A stretch of DNA of 30,719 nucleotides from JAOUEE01 sp051011595 (GTDB lineage: Bacteria; Actinomycetota; Acidimicrobiia; Acidimicrobiales; SHLQ01), in assembly GCA_051011595.1 (NCBI GenBank), contig JBPCTQ010000012.1, forward strand, positions 1-30,719, in the 5' to 3' direction. The notes beneath the pieces were generated by a model, which saw nothing but the letters and a program-made list of their open reading frames with translations, made no database searches and was not told the origin of the DNA. Of this stretch, positions 15,740 through 23,245 are shown piece by piece. The translations under genes were made by a program, and so were the position numbers. Position 1 is the stretch's first letter, and each line of letters starts with the position of its first letter.

Positions 15740-16427
15740 ACCCATCACCGTTCTCGTGGTCGACGACGAGCCGTCGTTTCGAGAGGCGCTGCGCCACTCG
15801 CTGAAGCGAGAGGGGTTCCTGGTCCACCTGGCCGAGGACGGCGAGCAGGCGCTCGAGTACTTCCGGGCCATCCATCCCGACATCGTCTTGCTCGACGTCA
15901 TGTTGCCCCGTATGTCCGGTGTCGACGTGTGCCGCGAGATCCGGGCCATCGATGACACCCCGGTCATCATGGTGTCGGCCAGAAGCGAGGAGATCGACGC
16001 GGTGGTCGGCCTCGAAGTGGGAGCCGACGACTACGTGTCCAAGCCCTATCGAGTCCGTGAGCTGGTTGCTCGAATGCGTTCGGTGCTGCGGCGGGCCGAT
16101 GCGGTGCCCAATGTCCGGGCTCACCCGGCCGAGCTGCAGGTCGGCGACCTCCAACTCGACCGAGAGCGTCACGAGGTCACCCTCACGGGCGCACTCATCG
16201 ATCTCCCTCTCAAGGAATTCCAGCTCTTGGCCGAGCTCATGGACAACGTCGACCACGTCGTGTCTCGTCAGGACCTCATCAACCACGTGTGGGGGTACGA
16301 CTACCTCGGCGACACCAAGACCCTCGACGTGCACATCAAGCGGCTACGGGCCAAGGTCGAGGCCGACCCCGCCCAGCCCCGCCGCATCGTCACCGTGCGG
16401 GGTGTGGGCTACAAACTGTCGAGCTGA
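15732..16427 (+). CDS. phoP: Phosphate response regulator, OmpR/PhoB family (PhoP/RegX3-like)
   Basis: A 231-aa DNA-binding response regulator. The receiver domain has the acidic pair Asp11-Asp12, phospho-acceptor Asp55 (IVLLDVMLP), Ser82 at the switch position and Lys104 (DDYVSKPYRVREL). The winged-helix output domain follows at about 132-231, with LPLKEFQLLAELMDN, VSRQDLINHVWGYDY and TLDVHIKRLRAKVE, ending in the usual RIVTVRGVGYKL. It most resembles RegX3/PhoP regulators of actinobacteria. The start overlaps the kinase gene by 8 nt, which supports a cognate pair. It probably binds the PHO box upstream of pstS and so autoregulates its own operon. It is the last gene of the operon, convergent with the PhoU-like gene across 35 nt. 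Confidence 0.94.
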   Translation: MAEPITVLVVDDEPSFREALRHSLKREGFLVHLAEDGEQALEYFRAIHPDIVLLDVMLPRMSGVDVCREIRAIDDTPVIMVSARSEEIDAVVGLEVGADDYVSKPYRVRELVARMRSVLRRADAVPNVRAHPAELQVGDLQLDRERHEVTLTGALIDLPLKEFQLLAELMDNVDHVVSRQDLINHVWGYDYLGDTKTLDVHIKRLRAKVEADPAQPRRIVTVRGVGYKLSS

Positions 16428-16462
16428 CGCCGGGCCCCACGTCGGCGACCCATCGGCTCGGC

Positions 16463-17140
16463 TCAGTCGTCGACGATGTCGGTGGCGCCGTCGTCGAGGT
16501 AGTCCTGATGCTGCAAGGGCTCGGTGGCGCTGGTGAGAATGCCGGCCAGATTGGCCACGATGCGCTTGAGGTAACGAAAGAAGATGGCCCGGGGGACCGC
16601 GTACTGCGCCGGTTCGGAAGAGTGCATGAACGTCCGCAGCCTGGCCTCGAAGTCGTGTCGGAGCTCGTGCACCCGGTTGAGGTAGTCCTCGACCTGTTCG
16701 TCATCTGGGGAGCCCAACAACTCGATGGCTTCGCCGAACAGGGCCGAGATGGTGCGGCAGTGCTCGAACATCTCATCGACGTCGTCGGCCCCTGCGAAGG
16801 AGACGTCCTCGAAGGCCAGGTCGAGGATGTTCTTGGCCTGGTCACCGATGCGCTCGATCTTCTTGATGAGCAGGGTGTAGGCCAACACGGTGCCGATGTC
16901 GGCCGCGCCCTGCACCGACACGTGCACCACCAACTCCGACCGCAGCTCCTGCTCGGCAGTGTTGATGCGGTCGTCGGTCTCGCGGATGTCGTTGCCGATC
17001 GGTACCGGGTCGCCGCCGGTCAAGATGGTGTTGGTGGCCAGGTCGAAGGAATGACGAGCGTCGCCGAGCATCGACAGGATCCGGCTCTCGACCTGGTCGA
17101 GACCGGACTCCCCTCCTCTTCGGAAGAACTCCATCACCAT
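16463..17140 (-). CDS. PhoU-like accessory protein with a degenerate second repeat
   Basis: A 225-aa soluble all-helical protein with a PhoU repeat in its first half: IRETDDRINTAEQELRSEL followed by LLIKKIERIGDQAKNILDLA, where ERIGD keeps the metal-binding pattern. In the second half the equivalent position reads FFRYLKRIVANLAGIL, so the ExxxD ligands are missing and this repeat is probably degenerate or repurposed. The ATG at 17140 is preceded by AGAAGGAG at good spacing, 12 nt after the stop of the Na/Pi cotransporter gene. PhoU-type proteins linked to Na/Pi or Pit carriers usually modulate them; here it probably controls the neighbouring transporter rather than the Pst system (inference). 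Confidence 0.85.
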   Translation of the reverse strand: MVMEFFRRGGESGLDQVESRILSMLGDARHSFDLATNTILTGGDPVPIGNDIRETDDRINTAEQELRSELVVHVSVQGAADIGTVLAYTLLIKKIERIGDQAKNILDLAFEDVSFAGADDVDEMFEHCRTISALFGEAIELLGSPDDEQVEDYLNRVHELRHDFEARLRTFMHSSEPAQYAVPRAIFFRYLKRIVANLAGILTSATEPLQHQDYLDDGATDIVDD

Positions 17141-17152
17141 GACATGCTCCTT

Positions 17153-18268
17153 CTAGTTCAGAATGGCCAGGCCGACGACCGGGACGACCACGAACACGCC
17201 GATGACATAGACCACCGCGCCCACTCGATGACGGGCCGCGAAGCCAGCCAAGGTCTCAGCTCCTCGGATGGGCAGATCGCGGATCCAGGGAAGGGTGTAG
17301 AGGAGCAAGATGCCACTCACGTTGAAAACCGTGTGTACCAGACCAACGGTGAGCGCCTCGGGACTACTGGCGGCCAACGCGGCCAGCAAGGCGGTGATCG
17401 TGGTGCCCATGTTGGCCCCGAGGGTCACCGGATAGGCATTCCTGAGGGTGATCACGCCCGCGCCGGCCAGCGGCACGAGGATCGATGTGGTGATGCTCGA
17501 GGACTGGACCGCGATCGTGATGATCACACCGAGCGCCATGGCCACCGCGCCGCCGCCCCGTCCGAGCGCAGCGTTGAGTGATCGCTCGACCCGATCAGCC
17601 ACCAACTTCTTCATGTTCTTGGTGATCAGGGTCAGGGCGCCCACCACGATGAGCAGCCCGCTGATCACCAGCAGCACGCCGAGGGTGTTGCCCGAAGCGC
17701 CGACCCAGTCCCAGAAGTCGGTGAGCCAGCCGACGGGCTCCTTGACCCAGGCCTTCACCGGGCTCTTCCACTCGGTACCGGCCGAGCCGACCAGCTGCTC
17801 ACTGATCCATTCGGCCGTCGACGACAAAACGCCGGTGGCCAACTCGATGGGCAACAACAGGGCGACAGCCATCAGGTTGAAGAAGTCGTGGACGGTGGCG
17901 GCCGCGAAGGCCCGCTGGAACTCCGCCGACTGACGGAGGTTGCCCAGCGACACCAGCGTGTTGGTGACCGTCGTACCGATGTTGGCGCCCATGATCATGG
18001 GCACGGCCTGGTCCACTCCCAACGCGCCCGACGCCACCAATCCGACGATCACCGATGTACTGGCCGACGACGACTGCACCAGCACCGTGCCCAGGATGCC
18101 GACGAACAGCCCGGCCAGCGGGTTGTTGACGTTGGCGAACAACTGCTCCTGGGTGTCGGCACCCATGGTCTTTATGCCGGCCTCGAGAGACGAGACCCCC
18201 ACCAGGAACAGATAGATGAGCCCCACCACGAGCACGGCGCGGGCCTGCCACGGCATCTCGCGCTGCAT
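17153..18268 (-). CDS. Na/Pi cotransporter family protein (NptA/PF02690 type)
   Basis: A 371-aa polytopic membrane protein of the sodium-dependent phosphate cotransporter family. The two inverted Na/Pi repeats are obvious: VLVQSSSASTSVIVGL with GANIGTTVTN in the first, and IAVQSSSITTSILVPL with GANMGTTITA in the second. The paired QSSS and GTT motifs form the substrate site in this family. The ATG at 18268 has GAGG 5 nt upstream. An in-frame ATG at 18292 lies 9 nt from a possible TAGCTT -10 element (18302-18307, minus strand), so an 8-residue longer protein is possible. It forms an operon with the PhoU-like gene and converges on the Pst operon. It may provide lower-affinity phosphate uptake or export. 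No PHO box is seen in its upstream region. Confidence 0.92.
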   Translation of the reverse strand: MQREMPWQARAVLVVGLIYLFLVGVSSLEAGIKTMGADTQEQLFANVNNPLAGLFVGILGTVLVQSSSASTSVIVGLVASGALGVDQAVPMIMGANIGTTVTNTLVSLGNLRQSAEFQRAFAAATVHDFFNLMAVALLLPIELATGVLSSTAEWISEQLVGSAGTEWKSPVKAWVKEPVGWLTDFWDWVGASGNTLGVLLVISGLLIVVGALTLITKNMKKLVADRVERSLNAALGRGGGAVAMALGVIITIAVQSSSITTSILVPLAGAGVITLRNAYPVTLGANMGTTITALLAALAASSPEALTVGLVHTVFNVSGILLLYTLPWIRDLPIRGAETLAGFAARHRVGAVVYVIGVFVVVPVVGLAILN

Positions 18269-18435
18269 TGCGACCTCGGTTCCCGGGACCATGCCGGCGC
18301 GAAGCTAGCTCAGGTCGCGTCGTCGACACGGGATCCGGTGCAGTTCGATCAGAGGCGATCGATTTGGTCAATCGCGACCGCTCAACCGCCGATTGAGGTG
18401 GTCGGCAAGCCAATTCGAACCGAGGAGCAGCCGCA

Positions 18436-19989
18436 GTGGATTCGTCGGGCCGTCGGGCCTCAGACCAGGCCAGTGATCGCCTCGTCCGCTCACCGTGGAT
18501 CATCATGGGTGCGGGTTTGGTGGCCACCGTCATCGCCTTCGTCGTTGCGCCGCGAATCCACCCCGACGTCGAACACACCGGCGAGATCGTCGCCCTCACC
18601 GGCATCATCGTGAGTGGGCTCTGTGCCGTGGCCACGCGGGCCCTGGTGCCCTCCTCGGCCGCTCGTGACGACAGCCGCCGCCGACTGCACCACGACGACC
18701 TCACCGATCTCCCCAATCGGGCCGGTCTCGACGTGTTGCTCGACGAGGCCATCAGCGACTCCCGCCGCACCCACAAGGCGCTGGGAGTGCTCTTCTGTGA
18801 CCTCGACCGCTTCCGGATCATCAACGAGTCGATCGGCCGCGAGGCGGGCGATCTGTTGATCCAAGAGGCGGCCCAGCGGTTCAAGCGGGCCATACGCGGG
18901 TCCGACTCGGTCTCTCGTGTCGCCGGTGACGAGTTCGTGGTGCTCAGCGGCGGGCTCGACAACCCGGGCACGCTGCCCCAGATCGCCCGCCAGATCCTCC
19001 AAGAGTTCACCGAGCCGGTCGCCCTCGACTCCGGCGACGTGCTCATCACACCGAGCATCGGCATCAGCCACACCGACGCGTCGGCGCCCACCACACCCGA
19101 CGTGCTGCTCGGTGAGGCGAGGGCGGCGATGGAGCGTGCTCGGGAGAATCGCATCGGCTTCGCGATCTTCGACGACCAACAACGCAGCGAGGCTCGAACC
19201 CTGGTCGACACCGGCGAGCGGCTGCGGGGAGCGATCGAGGACAGTGACCTGCACGTGTTCTACCAGCCGATCATCGACACGACCCGGCACGGGCTGGTGG
19301 CCATCGAGGCCCTGGTTCGATGGAACCGGGCCGGGAGGGGCTGGGTGGCCCCCGAGGACTTCCTCGACGCCGCCGCCGACGCCGGACTGATGGCTTCACT
19401 GGGCGAGCTGGTACTGAAGGAGACGGTCAGCCAGACCCGCATCTGGTCGGCTGCGTACTGGCCCGACCTCGACATCTCCACCACCGTCAACGTGTCGGAA
19501 CGCCAGCTCATGGACTCGACGTTTGCCGAGCAGATCGACCAGCTACTGACCGAATACGAGCTCGAACCGGAGCGGCTCACCCTCGAGATCAGCGAAGACG
19601 TGGTGGTCAGCCAGCTGGATCGTTCGCTGGACCTGTTCCGTCACCTCTCGGCGGCGGGTATCAAGTTGGCCATCGACGATTTCGGAACCGGCCAGACGTC
19701 GCTGAGCTGGATCGAACGTCTCGACATGGTCGACTACCTGAAGATCGACCGGGCGTTCATCGACGGGCTCCGACACGAAACCGTGAACCACTCGATCATC
19801 GCCGCCATCGTGTCGATGGCCCAAGCGGTGGATCTCGGCCTCATCGCCGAGGGGGTCGAGACCCGCGCCCAGTACGACATCCTGCACGAGTTGGGTGTCA
19901 CCTGCATGCAGGGATATCTCTTCGAGCCGCCGATGCGGGCCGTCGACTTCGAGGCTCGGATGGAGCGGGAGATGTTCTCCCCGGCCTGA
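18436..19989 (+). CDS. Membrane-anchored GGDEF-EAL protein (cyclic di-GMP turnover)
   Basis: A 517-aa protein with two N-terminal membrane segments (about 20-39 and 49-71), then a GGDEF and an EAL domain. The cyclase site reads AGDEF (163-167), an accepted variant, with the metal Asp122 in FCDLDRF, and an intact inhibitory-site RxxD (RGSD, 154-157) five residues upstream. The EAL domain keeps the full catalytic set: EALVRW (Glu291), NVS (Asn352), LEISE (Glu384), DDFGTG (Asp414, Asp415), LKID (Lys436) and AEGVET (Glu472). Phosphodiesterase activity is therefore likely, and cyclase activity is possible. The GTG at 18436 follows GAGGAG at about 8 nt. There is no obvious sensory domain beyond the membrane helices. 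It is divergent from the Na/Pi cotransporter gene across about 140 nt. Confidence 0.93.
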   Translation: MDSSGRRASDQASDRLVRSPWIIMGAGLVATVIAFVVAPRIHPDVEHTGEIVALTGIIVSGLCAVATRALVPSSAARDDSRRRLHHDDLTDLPNRAGLDVLLDEAISDSRRTHKALGVLFCDLDRFRIINESIGREAGDLLIQEAAQRFKRAIRGSDSVSRVAGDEFVVLSGGLDNPGTLPQIARQILQEFTEPVALDSGDVLITPSIGISHTDASAPTTPDVLLGEARAAMERARENRIGFAIFDDQQRSEARTLVDTGERLRGAIEDSDLHVFYQPIIDTTRHGLVAIEALVRWNRAGRGWVAPEDFLDAAADAGLMASLGELVLKETVSQTRIWSAAYWPDLDISTTVNVSERQLMDSTFAEQIDQLLTEYELEPERLTLEISEDVVVSQLDRSLDLFRHLSAAGIKLAIDDFGTGQTSLSWIERLDMVDYLKIDRAFIDGLRHETVNHSIIAAIVSMAQAVDLGLIAEGVETRAQYDILHELGVTCMQGYLFEPPMRAVDFEARMEREMFSPA

Positions 19990-20055
19990 CACCGGTCCGT
20001 ACCGCACTCACATGGTCGGCCCGGTCCGTGCCATCGATTCTGCTAGGCAGGCGGC

Positions 20056-21258
20056 ATGAACGGACCGATGGACGGAGTACGGGTAGTCGAGCTGGGCGTC
20101 TGGGTCGCCGGCCCTGCGGCGGGGGGCATTCTGGCCGACTGGGGGGCCGACGTCGTCAAGGTCGAACCGGCCGCCGGCGACCCCAGCCGCACCTTCCAAC
20201 GCATGCTCGGCGGTGACATGCCCACCAATCCCCCGTTCGAGCTGGACAACCGGGCCAAACGCAGCGTCGTGATCGACCTCACGTCGAGCGACGGGCAGGC
20301 CCTCATGGACGAGCTGCTGGCCGAGGCCGATGTGTTCGTCACCAACCTCCGCCTCGGCGCCCTCCAACGCCTCGGGCTCGACTACGACTCGGTGGCGCAA
20401 CGATTCCCGCGACTCGTCTATGGCCACATCACCGGCTATGGCCGGGACGGCCCCGATGCGGACCGGGCCGCCTACGACATCGCCGCGTTCTGGGCTCGTT
20501 CGGGTATCGCCGCCATGCTCACACCGCCCGACACCGACCCACCTTTCCAGCGGGGCGGCATGGGCGACCACTCCACCGGCCTGGCCGCCGCCGGCGCCAT
20601 CTCGGCTGCCCTGTTCGCCCGGGAGAAGACCGGCGAGGGCCAGTTGGTGTCGACGTCCCTGCTGCGTCAAGGCATGTACACGATCGGGTTCGACATCAAC
20701 ATCAGCCTGTTGTGGGGCCTCACCTTGGCCGTCGGCCAGCGCGACAGCATCGGCAACCCGTCGGTCAACAACTACCTGGCCGGCGACGACCGTCGTTTCT
20801 GGATCGTGGGGCTCGAGGGTGACCGCCACTGGCCCCCTTTGGCCCGTGCGGTGGGGCGCGAGGAGTGGCTCGACGACGAGCGGTTCGCCACCGCTCGGGG
20901 CCGGGCCGAGAACAGCACCGCGTTGATCGCGCTGCTCGACGAGATCTTCGCCACCCGCCCACTCGACGAATGGGCCGAGATCTTCGCAACCGAACCCGAC
21001 CTGTTCTGGGCGCCGGTCAACTCGATCGACGACTTGTTGGCCGACGAGCAGGTCCGGGCATCGGGTGCGCTCATCGAGGTCCCCGACGGGTCCTCGTCCA
21101 CCACCATGGTCGCCTCCCCTGCCGATTTCGGTGGTACCCCATGGGAACCGCGGGGCACTGCTCCCGCGCTGGGACAACACACCGACGAAGTCCTGGCCGC
21201 CATGGGACGGTCCCCGGCCGACATCGCCGCCCTCCGGGACCAGGGAACCGTCGCCTGA
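20056..21258 (+). CDS. CoA-transferase family III (CaiB/BaiF) protein
   Basis: A 400-aa class III CoA-transferase, which moves CoA between carboxylic acids. The N-terminus GVRVVELGVWVAGPAAGGILADWGADVVKVE is split here only by its family pattern: a Rossmann-like CoA-binding half with the DWGADVVKVE hallmark. GGMGDHSTGLAAAG places the catalytic Asp at 171, matching Asp169 of formyl-CoA transferase. NNYLAGDDRRFWIVG and the C-terminal GQHTDEVLA segment complete the interlocked fold. The ATG at 20056 lies 66 nt after the GGDEF-EAL gene, so it may be its own transcript. The last residues of the gene lie inside the first copy of a 107-bp tandem duplication. The substrate acid is unknown. Confidence 0.92.
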   Translation: MNGPMDGVRVVELGVWVAGPAAGGILADWGADVVKVEPAAGDPSRTFQRMLGGDMPTNPPFELDNRAKRSVVIDLTSSDGQALMDELLAEADVFVTNLRLGALQRLGLDYDSVAQRFPRLVYGHITGYGRDGPDADRAAYDIAAFWARSGIAAMLTPPDTDPPFQRGGMGDHSTGLAAAGAISAALFAREKTGEGQLVSTSLLRQGMYTIGFDINISLLWGLTLAVGQRDSIGNPSVNNYLAGDDRRFWIVGLEGDRHWPPLARAVGREEWLDDERFATARGRAENSTALIALLDEIFATRPLDEWAEIFATEPDLFWAPVNSIDDLLADEQVRASGALIEVPDGSSSTTMVASPADFGGTPWEPRGTAPALGQHTDEVLAAMGRSPADIAALRDQGTVA

Positions 21259-21428
21259 GCCACCCACTCGCCAGGTAACGGTGACGTCAGTCGAGCATCT
21301 CGACCGGTGGCACCCGGTCCTCGGCCAACATCGCCGCCCTTCCGGGTGCAGGGAACCGTCGCCTGAGACCCTGCTCGCGAGATAACGGTGACGTCAGTCG
21401 AACATTTCGACCGGTGGTACCGGGTCCC
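21215..21428. repeat. 107-bp imperfect tandem duplication spanning two convergent gene ends
   Basis: Copy 1 is 21215-21321 and copy 2 is 21322-21428, head to tail, roughly 85 percent identical with compensating 1-nt indels. Both hold the identical 19-mers CAGGGAACCGTCGCCTGAG and TAACGGTGACGTCAGTCGA, the latter with the palindrome TGACGTCA. Each copy contains the CoA-transferase tail with its stop, a spacer, and the antisense tail of the small membrane protein gene (VEMLD or VEMFD plus stop). The functional ends are at 21258 (copy 1) and 21394 (copy 2); the other two tails are remnants. Confidence 0.9.
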
Positions 21429-21636
21429 CGTCGTCTGGCCGGGGGCGGATGGCGAAGGTGAGGGCATACGTCAACAACCCCACAACCACCGCTTCGAGAG
21501 CCACCACGAGGGGCCGCTGCTCGGTGGTGATCACCACCACGATCAGCACGGCCACGCAGATCAGACCCAGCAGGAATGCCACCGCGTTTCGATGCATAGG
21601 CGGAGAAAAGGTAGTGGTCGTCCCGGTCTCGGTCAC
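21394..21636 (-). CDS. Small two-helix membrane protein, unknown function
   Basis: An 80-aa predicted membrane protein. Helix 1 runs about 17-37 (AVAFLLGLICVAVLIVVV) and helix 2 about 43-63 (LVVALEAVVVGLLTYALTFA). The ends are hydrophilic, with a Thr-rich N-terminus and an acidic, proline-rich tail DDGDPVPPVEMFD. The GTG start at 21636 is weakly supported, since GGAGG lies 14 nt upstream; an ATG at 21597 would give 67 aa. The same C-terminal residues are encoded again in the first copy of the adjacent duplication, which suggests that the reading frame is real and was copied with its neighbourhood. No family is recognised. Confidence 0.6.
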   Translation of the reverse strand: MTETGTTTTFSPPMHRNAVAFLLGLICVAVLIVVVITTEQRPLVVALEAVVVGLLTYALTFAIRPRPDDGDPVPPVEMFD

Positions 21637-21673
21637 ATCGGTGGACGGTACCTCCGATGGGTCCGGTTCGCCG

Positions 21674-21703
21674 TTGTCCGAGACCAGGGAGCAGTCGTAC
21701 GAT
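21674..21703 (+). promoter_or_regulatory. Probable promoter of the RAM-domain gene
   Basis: TTGTCC (21674-21679) and TACGAT (21698-21703) are spaced by 18 bp and resemble housekeeping -35/-10 elements. They would give a leader of about 25 nt that carries AAGGA (21724-21728), 6 nt before the GTG at 21735. Confidence 0.45.
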
Positions 21704-21734
21704 TGGGTTCCCCATCGCCGAACAAGGAAACCGC

Positions 21735-21971
21735 GTGCCGATCAGCGCCTACATCCTCATCCAGACCGAAGTGGGCCGAGCGTCCGACGTCGCGGCCCAG
21801 ATCCGCGACATCAGCGGCGTGGTATCGGCCGACGTGTTGACCAGTCCCTACGACATCATCGCCCACACCGAGGCGGCCGATGTCGACGAGCTGGGTCGGC
21901 TGGTGGTCAGCAAGGTGCAGATGATCGAGGGTATTACCCGAACCACCACCTGCCCGGTGGTCAACATCTGA
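21735..21971 (+). CDS. Stand-alone RAM (Lrp/AsnC ligand-binding) domain protein
   Basis: A 78-aa protein equal to just the C-terminal ligand-binding RAM domain of Lrp/AsnC regulators, without the helix-turn-helix. The pattern ISAYILIQTEVGRASDVA, VVSADVLTSPYDIIAH and VVSKVQMIEGITRTTTCPVV follows the beta-alpha-beta-beta-alpha-beta fold, with the typical Tyr-Asp-Ile after the second strand. Such proteins form octamers or decamers that bind amino acids or other small effectors. The GTG at 21735 was chosen because AAGGA lies 6 nt upstream; the open frame extends further 5' but without homologous sequence. It converges on phzF across 18 nt. The ligand is unknown. Confidence 0.88.
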   Translation: MPISAYILIQTEVGRASDVAAQIRDISGVVSADVLTSPYDIIAHTEAADVDELGRLVVSKVQMIEGITRTTTCPVVNI

Positions 21972-21972
21972 T

Positions 21973-21988
21973 CGAGGCGCACGCCTCG
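21973..21988. terminator. Hairpin between convergent RAM and PhzF-like genes
   Basis: CGAGGCG at 21973-21979 and CGCCTCG at 21982-21988 form a perfect palindrome, folding as a 6-bp stem with a GCAC loop and followed by TT. It fills the 18-nt gap between the two convergent stop codons and could serve both. Confidence 0.5.
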
Positions 21989-21989
21989 T

Positions 21990-22862
21990 TCAGATCGTGA
22001 GCTCCCCGCTCGACACGGCGACCACGTCGCCACCCACCGTCACTGTGGAGACGGCCTGACCGTCAATCTCCAGACCCAGGCGCAGCTCGCTGGTGCGACC
22101 CATCTCCACGCCCTGACGAATCAACACCTGGTGCCGGCCGTCGGCCGGCTGGGTGTGTGCAGCCCACCATCCGGCGAACGCACACGCAGCCGAACCGGTG
22201 GCCGGATCCTCGGGAATGCCGTCGAAGGGAGCGAACATGCGGGCCCGCACACCACCGTCGGTGCGGGCAACGGCGTAGACGTCCTGGGCCTCGCAGTGGG
22301 CCAGCTCGGCCGCCATGGCCTGGGGATCGACGGAGATGGCGCCCAACTGCTCGATGCCGTCGACCTCGACGACGACGAACGGCAGCCCACAGCTCCACAC
22401 CTCACCCGCTGACACGGCGGAGGCATCCAGCCCGAGCACTCGGGCCATGGCCGCCGCATCGGTTCGGGCACCGGGTTCGGGCCGCTGGGCGGCAGTCAGC
22501 GTGGCCCCACCGACGTCGGCCCCGCGGCGGTGCAGCTCCACCGCCACCACTCCGACGGGTTCTTCGAGACGACCGGTCGAACCGTCGATCAGCCCCTCCC
22601 AGGCGGCGACGACCGCACCACCCACCGTGGGGTGCCCTGCGAAGGGCATCTCCGATTGGGGCGTGAAGATACGCAACCGGATGTCGTTGCCGGCATCGTC
22701 GGGCGCCAGCACGAACACGGTCTCGGACAGATTGAACTCGTTGGCGATGGCCTGCATCTCCGAGCTCGACAGTCCATCGGCATCGGGGAACACGGCCAGA
22801 GGATTACCTCCGAAACGCTGATCGGTGAACACATCGACGGTGCGGAAGCGGTAACTCGACAT
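21990..22862 (-). CDS. PhzF family isomerase/epimerase-like protein
   Basis: A 290-aa protein of the PhzF fold (two diaminopimelate-epimerase-like domains). The N-terminal YRFRTVDVFTDQRFGGNPLAVF is the family signature (only its pattern is given: GNPLAVF at 19-25). NLSETVFV contains the catalytic Glu47, MPFAGHPT is at 72-79 and EDPATGSAACAFAG lies in the second domain. PhzF itself isomerises a phenazine precursor, but most bacterial members have other or unknown substrates, and no phenazine genes are present here. The ATG at 22862 lies 2 nt after the stop of the upstream small membrane protein gene. It is the last gene of the long minus-strand cluster. Confidence 0.92.
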   Translation of the reverse strand: MSSYRFRTVDVFTDQRFGGNPLAVFPDADGLSSSEMQAIANEFNLSETVFVLAPDDAGNDIRLRIFTPQSEMPFAGHPTVGGAVVAAWEGLIDGSTGRLEEPVGVVAVELHRRGADVGGATLTAAQRPEPGARTDAAAMARVLGLDASAVSAGEVWSCGLPFVVVEVDGIEQLGAISVDPQAMAAELAHCEAQDVYAVARTDGGVRARMFAPFDGIPEDPATGSAACAFAGWWAAHTQPADGRHQVLIRQGVEMGRTSELRLGLEIDGQAVSTVTVGGDVVAVSSGELTI

Positions 22863-22864
22863 GG

Positions 22865-23245
22865 TCAGACCACCGGATCGAGGGTCATGGCCCGGATGGC
22901 CAGCCCCATGAGGAACAGTCCGCTGCCGCCGTAGAGCAGGTATCGCCATTGGGCCAGCTGCTGGCGATAGCTGTAGACGAGACCAACGGTGACCAGTGCG
23001 ATGAAGCCGTAGAACATGTGGAACTGCTCGACCTCGAGGTCCTCGGTGGTCATGGCGGCCACACCCAGGATCACCTGCACGAAGATCGAACCCTGGGCAA
23101 CTGCGGTGAAGACCCACAGGGCGGCGCCGCGCAGCCATTCGATCCAGTGCGCGGCCAGCGCCCAGACCCCGGCGATCGCGTTGGCCACCACCACGAACCA
23201 CGCACCCCACTGGTGGAGGTCACCCAAGGTGGAGGCGACGATCAC
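22865..23245 (-). CDS. Four-helix membrane protein, unknown function
   Basis: A 126-aa protein with four predicted membrane segments, around WGAWFVVVANAIAGVWALAA, GAALWVFTAVAQGSIFVQVI, MFYGFIALVTVGLVY and YLLYGGSGLFLMGLAI. Histidines lie near membrane ends (DLHQWG, AAHWIEW, EQFHMFYGF), a pattern that could ligate haem or metal, but no known family is recognised. The GTG at 23245 overlaps the stop of the deacetylase gene as GTGA; a longer open frame to 23314 would overlap that gene by 73 nt and has no support. It is tightly coupled to both neighbours, so it is probably co-made with the PIG-L-like and PhzF-like proteins. Confidence 0.75.
   Translation of the reverse strand: MIVASTLGDLHQWGAWFVVVANAIAGVWALAAHWIEWLRGAALWVFTAVAQGSIFVQVILGVAAMTTEDLEVEQFHMFYGFIALVTVGLVYSYRQQLAQWRYLLYGGSGLFLMGLAIRAMTLDPVV

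Noticed and set aside
16428..16462. Terminator hairpin between phoP and the PhoU-like gene
   Set aside because: Only a 5-bp CGCCG/CGGCG stem with a 10-nt loop can be drawn, which is expected by chance in such GC-rich sequence.
18293..18435. A PHO box upstream of the Na/Pi cotransporter gene
   Set aside because: Only a poor GGTGCAG-like match is present and no second unit at 11-bp spacing, so no site is called.
21215..21428. The tandem repeat as a CRISPR, integration site or mobile element end
   Set aside because: There are just two directly adjacent copies without spacers, terminal inverted repeats or a transposase or integrase gene nearby; simple tandem duplication explains it.
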